Source: Castor canadensis
Lineage: Eukaryota > Chordata > Mammalia > Rodentia > Castoridae
Direction of reading: 5' to 3'
DNA length: 64,000 nucleotides
Assembly: GCF_047511655.1 (NCBI RefSeq)
Contig: NC_133393.1
Span: 1,927,001 to 1,991,000, forward strand
The notes under the pieces were generated by a model that was not told the origin of the DNA, ran no database searches, and worked only from the letters and a program-made list of their open reading frames with translations. Each line of letters opens with the position of its first letter. Within the stretch, counting starts at the first letter, position 1. Shown here in pieces: positions 60,890-64,000 of this stretch. The position numbers were made by a program, and so were the translations under genes.

Positions 60890-61690
60890 TCTTTTTTGAA
60901 ATTTTTGAATTAAACTTTTTATTGGAGATAACTGTGCATGCAGTTGTAAGAACTAATACACAGAGATGCTCCCAGCTCCCCTCAACAATAAAGCCTTACA
61001 AAGTCATAGTGTGTATCAAAATCAGAACACTGACACTAACCCCGTACATCTTCCCAGTAGACATCCTCATCTGCACTCATGCCCTGCTTTCTGTGCACAC
61101 ATGCACTAATTTCATATGATTTCCTCACATGTGTCCACACCCCCACCACAGCCATGAGGCAGAACAGGATCCTGCCTGTCTCCTTTTACAAGTACTCCAG
61201 CCTAATTTCTCACCCTCCTCCCCTGCCATCACCCCTTCCCCCAGTTCCCTAGCCCTTGGCAACCACTCATCTGTTGTCTATCTCTGTACTTTTGCCATTT
61301 CAAGAGTATTACATAAATAGATCACACAATACATAATGTTTAGGGATTGGCCTTTTTTTCATCATTTTTACATTTACTCACATGTGTACACATTTTCCTC
61401 CCCGCCACCCCTGCCGGGACTGGCTTTTTTTTTTAAACTCACCATAATTCTCTTTTAATTGATGTAAGTTATTACATCTAAACTCATTTCTTTTCTATTA
61501 CCAAATAATATTCCATGGTATGGGTGTACCACAATTTGTTTAACCTTATGCTCCATAAACAACATTTGGGTTGTTTCTAGCTTTTTATTTCAAACAAAGC
61601 TGTTATGAATATTCTTATAGAAGCTTTTGTGTGAACATAAGATTGCATTTTCCTGAAATAAATGTCTAAAAAGTACAATTGCTGAGCAGT
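60890..61690 (-). mobile_element. Old L1 3' part, interrupted by a younger L1 tail
   Basis: Plus strand contains cttggcaaccactcatctgt, gtattacataaatagatcac, aatattccatggtatgggtg and acatttgggttgtttctagc, the reverse complement of an L1M ORF2 3' end and 3' UTR. The block 61360-61414 does not belong to it and is a separate L1 tail. Confidence 0.75.
61355..61425 (-). mobile_element. Short L1 3' tail nested in an older L1
   Basis: A T-run, then tcatttttacatttactcac and the C-rich cctccccgccacccctgcc, resemble the L1 tails at 29120 and 39342. The flanks ggattggcc + T-run (61344) and ggactggc + T-run (61417) look like a target duplication of the older L1 sequence. Confidence 0.6.
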
Positions 61691-62604
61691 GGATGATTTA
61701 GACAAATATAAAGTGGAACACAAAAATAAGAAAAATGGTTCTCAAAGGGAAAATTCAAATAAATGTGTTAAAGAAATCAATAGTTAAGAAAATTGCAGGT
61801 CTTTCCCTTAGTGTGAAAAGTGAAATATCATTGTTCACTTTGAGTTCAACTTTTTCACTTTGGGTCTCAATTGCATCATTTGACTTTCTCAAATATCCTG
61901 CTCCCTCAGATTTCTTGGCAAGTTCCTTTGCAAGGAAGAACAGGTCTTGGTTTATTTGACTTTACTGCTCTCCCTAGTGACCATCTAGCTTCTCTTCATC
62001 CTTTGAAAAGAAAACTGAATTTTTCTCTTCCCAGCCTAGTTCATTAGACCTATGTCCTCCCTCAACAGGACTATGAAAGCCTTTTGGGTCATTTTCACAT
62101 GACTATTTTGGTTTCTTCATACTATTACTTGGTTATTTTTAATCCAAAAACATCAATGAATATTTATCATTCTTAGTATAAACATGAAAGATCCCCTCAA
62201 TGTGATAACTACTTTCCAATTCTATGTAACAGAATAAACATTTGTTCAGTATTTTAGAAAGCAAAGATGAATAAAACATAATGTTCCCTTTAATTCGGTT
62301 AAGTAAAGGAAAAAGACACAGCAAGTATTACATTCACTATTACATGTCAGATTCATGATCAATTGCATAGCAAGCATGAATCGGACCCCATGGAAGCACT
62401 GTGCCAGATGGGGAGCTACTTTGTTACCGTGCAAATGCAAATCCTCTGCTCCAGCTGTTTATTCACTGCCCCTTGATCACATAGTCAGGTTTATACCTTC
62501 TCACTTCCTCCCTCTGTGGGCCCTGCCTACTCCCATATCATCTAACCAAAGCCAAGCTATTCAACTCCAGCTTCCTTTGGTACAATTCCACGACTCTCTT
62601 TTAC

Positions 62605-63420
62605 TCAATCATCAGATATTTACTGAACCCTTACTATGTGTATAGCCCTGGGGAACCACAGTGAACAAAAGTGTCAAACCTTGTCATCAAAGAGCTTACC
62701 TTCTTGTGGGAGAAGACAAGCAATGAACACAAGAAAAGGAACTGTCTGGTCTCAAAAGCACTGGAAATTATTAAAATAGTAATGGGATCATGTGTGACTA
62801 GGAAAGATCTACCTTAATTTGGGTGGCCAGGAAAGTCTCTGAGGAGATGGCATGTCAGACAGGACAGATTTTAAGTCAGACTCCTGTCAAATGAACAAGC
62901 AGAAGTACTGCTCATATTAGAAAATAAAAGTAGGGACCCTGAGAAGGAGGGAACTTGGTGTGCTACAACAGCCTAAATTCCATTTGTCTGGAACACAGTG
63001 AATGAGCCAAAATGGAGAAGACAAAATGGGAATGAGCAGACATGGCTTCACAGGCCATAAAAGGAGTCTGCATTTTAGTCTAAGTATGATATAGAGACCC
63101 TGCTGAGGGTTTTCACCAGAAGATTGATAATGATTTGATAAACAGAGCTCTGGCTGTTCTATGGTAAACAGACTATTTGCGGGCAAGAATGGAAGCTGGA
63201 CGAATACTAAGAGGTACTGACAGTAGTCCAAATAATGGAAATGGAAAGGATAGGGTCCAGGGTTAGTCATAATGAGACTGGAAGACGAATGTGGAAAGAG
63301 AGCAGTCAAAGGAACTCCAAAGGATATGCGATGAATTACCATCTTGGCTGCTGCAGAGGCCAAGAATATCAACGGGCATGGTGCTAGTGCAAAAGACGTT
63401 AGCTGGGTACAACATCATCA
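62605..63420 (+). repeat. Ancient interspersed repeat, longest copy
   Basis: Starts atttactgaacccttactat with the usual tgaacaaaagtgtcaaacct, continues through aggaaagtctctgaggagat, catggcttcacaggccataa and ctctggctgttctatggtaa, and ends near 63420. About 800 bp of a common old mammalian repeat that I cannot name with certainty (L2 or similar). Confidence 0.5.
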
Positions 63421-63834
63421 ATGGCTAAGGGGAGGGAGCCAGAGACAGGGAGGAATCAGTGGTGGGATGTGATCCCAGGGCTTTGAAGGAGCTGGAGCTC
63501 CCACAAGGAAGGCAGAGAAATGGTCATACGGCCCATGGGAGCTGCTTATTCACCCCAAACCTGCACAGAGTAAGGGACAAAGCAGCCTCCACTTGAAGAG
63601 GGCTGCAGGGGCAAGAGTGTCACAGATGGAATCAGATTTTAGTTAGAAGAATCTAAAGGAAAAGTTGGTGAAGAATGCAAATGTTAGGGGTTATGCTACC
63701 TGCATATCCACTATCCAGCTAAATATTTGCGTATTTGAAGCTATGCAAACATCAGGCAGAATTTAGGGGACAGTCCAAATAAATATGTATCTGCATTACT
63801 CAGCCCAGGGTCTAAGGGGAGACCCACCATACAT

Positions 63835-64000
63835 CCCATCATAACACTTAACATAATTTTACATTTATTGCTCATCTATTACTTACCATGTTGTCTATTT
63901 CCCTCAAGCGAGGTCCACAAAGATGAGATCATTTTGTCTCATTCACCTCCACATCCTCAACACAGCAACTGGCACACAACTGATAGGCTCAATATCCATC
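63835..64000 (+). repeat. L2-like 3' end, running off the window
   Basis: Contains a gaggtccacaaagatgagat segment, ttttgtctcattcacctcca and acacagcaactggcacacaa, which parallels the L2 3' terminus. Confidence 0.55.

Larger units (their letters stand above)
60659..64000 (-). other. PRIM2: PRIM2 intron, partial (continues off the right edge)
   Basis: Sequence upstream of the 60473-60658 exon in the transcript. I found no earlier PRIM2 exon here. It contains an antisense old L1 with a nested L1 tail (60890-61690), an old interspersed repeat (about 62605-63420) and an L2-like 3' end (63835-64000). 61690-62600 shows nothing recognisable. Confidence 0.75.

Noticed and set aside
62917..63372. 151-codon minus-strand open frame
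   Set aside because: It lies wholly in the ancient interspersed repeat and has no recognisable domain.

Overview
This is a window of mammalian nuclear DNA, almost certainly from a non-murid rodent (beaver- or squirrel-like). The inference rests on many tRNA-derived ID-type SINEs, 7SL-derived B1-type SINEs, and composites that join the two, together with L1, MIR, L2, MaLR and Tigger remnants. Species assignment is an inference from the repeats only.

The one host gene is the 3' half of PRIM2, the large (p58) subunit of DNA primase, on the minus strand. Five coding exons are visible, in transcript order 60658-60473, 22953-22827, 15022-14940, 10928-10860 and 4403-4179 (stop included). All have AG/GT splice borders, the reading phases join without a break, and together they encode 229 residues. 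Numbered against human PRIM2 (509 aa), this is about residue 279 to the C terminus. The four cysteines known to hold the 4Fe-4S cluster (human C287, C367, C384, C424) fall exactly where expected. The 5' exons lie beyond the right edge of the window. The introns are about 37.5, 7.8, 4.0 and 6.5 kb.

Layout: 1-4178 is the 3' UTR of PRIM2 followed by downstream flank with no recognisable gene. 4404-22826 is the cluster of short introns, with SINEs, a 52-bp-period purine minisatellite, an old L1 fragment and a decayed Tigger1-like DNA transposon (about 18627-21293). 22954-60472 is one very large intron. It holds a MER2-like element, a heavily broken class I endogenous retrovirus (about 24430-28540), L1 3' ends, two solo LTRs (42115-42473 and 46923-47436), MaLR LTRs, many SINEs, and an L1 that keeps its 5' region and most of ORF1/ORF2 but is cut off inside the reverse transcriptase (about 54752-58943). 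60659-64000 is a further intron, with an antisense L1 carrying a nested younger L1 tail and old L2-like sequence.

I found no CRISPR array, operon, toxin system or new gene system. Apart from PRIM2, the longer open frames lie in mobile elements, low-complexity sequence or chance ORFs. The points most worth a second look are structural: the nested repeats, the 3'-truncated L1, the sense-oriented LTRs in a primase intron, and the purine-rich minisatellite.
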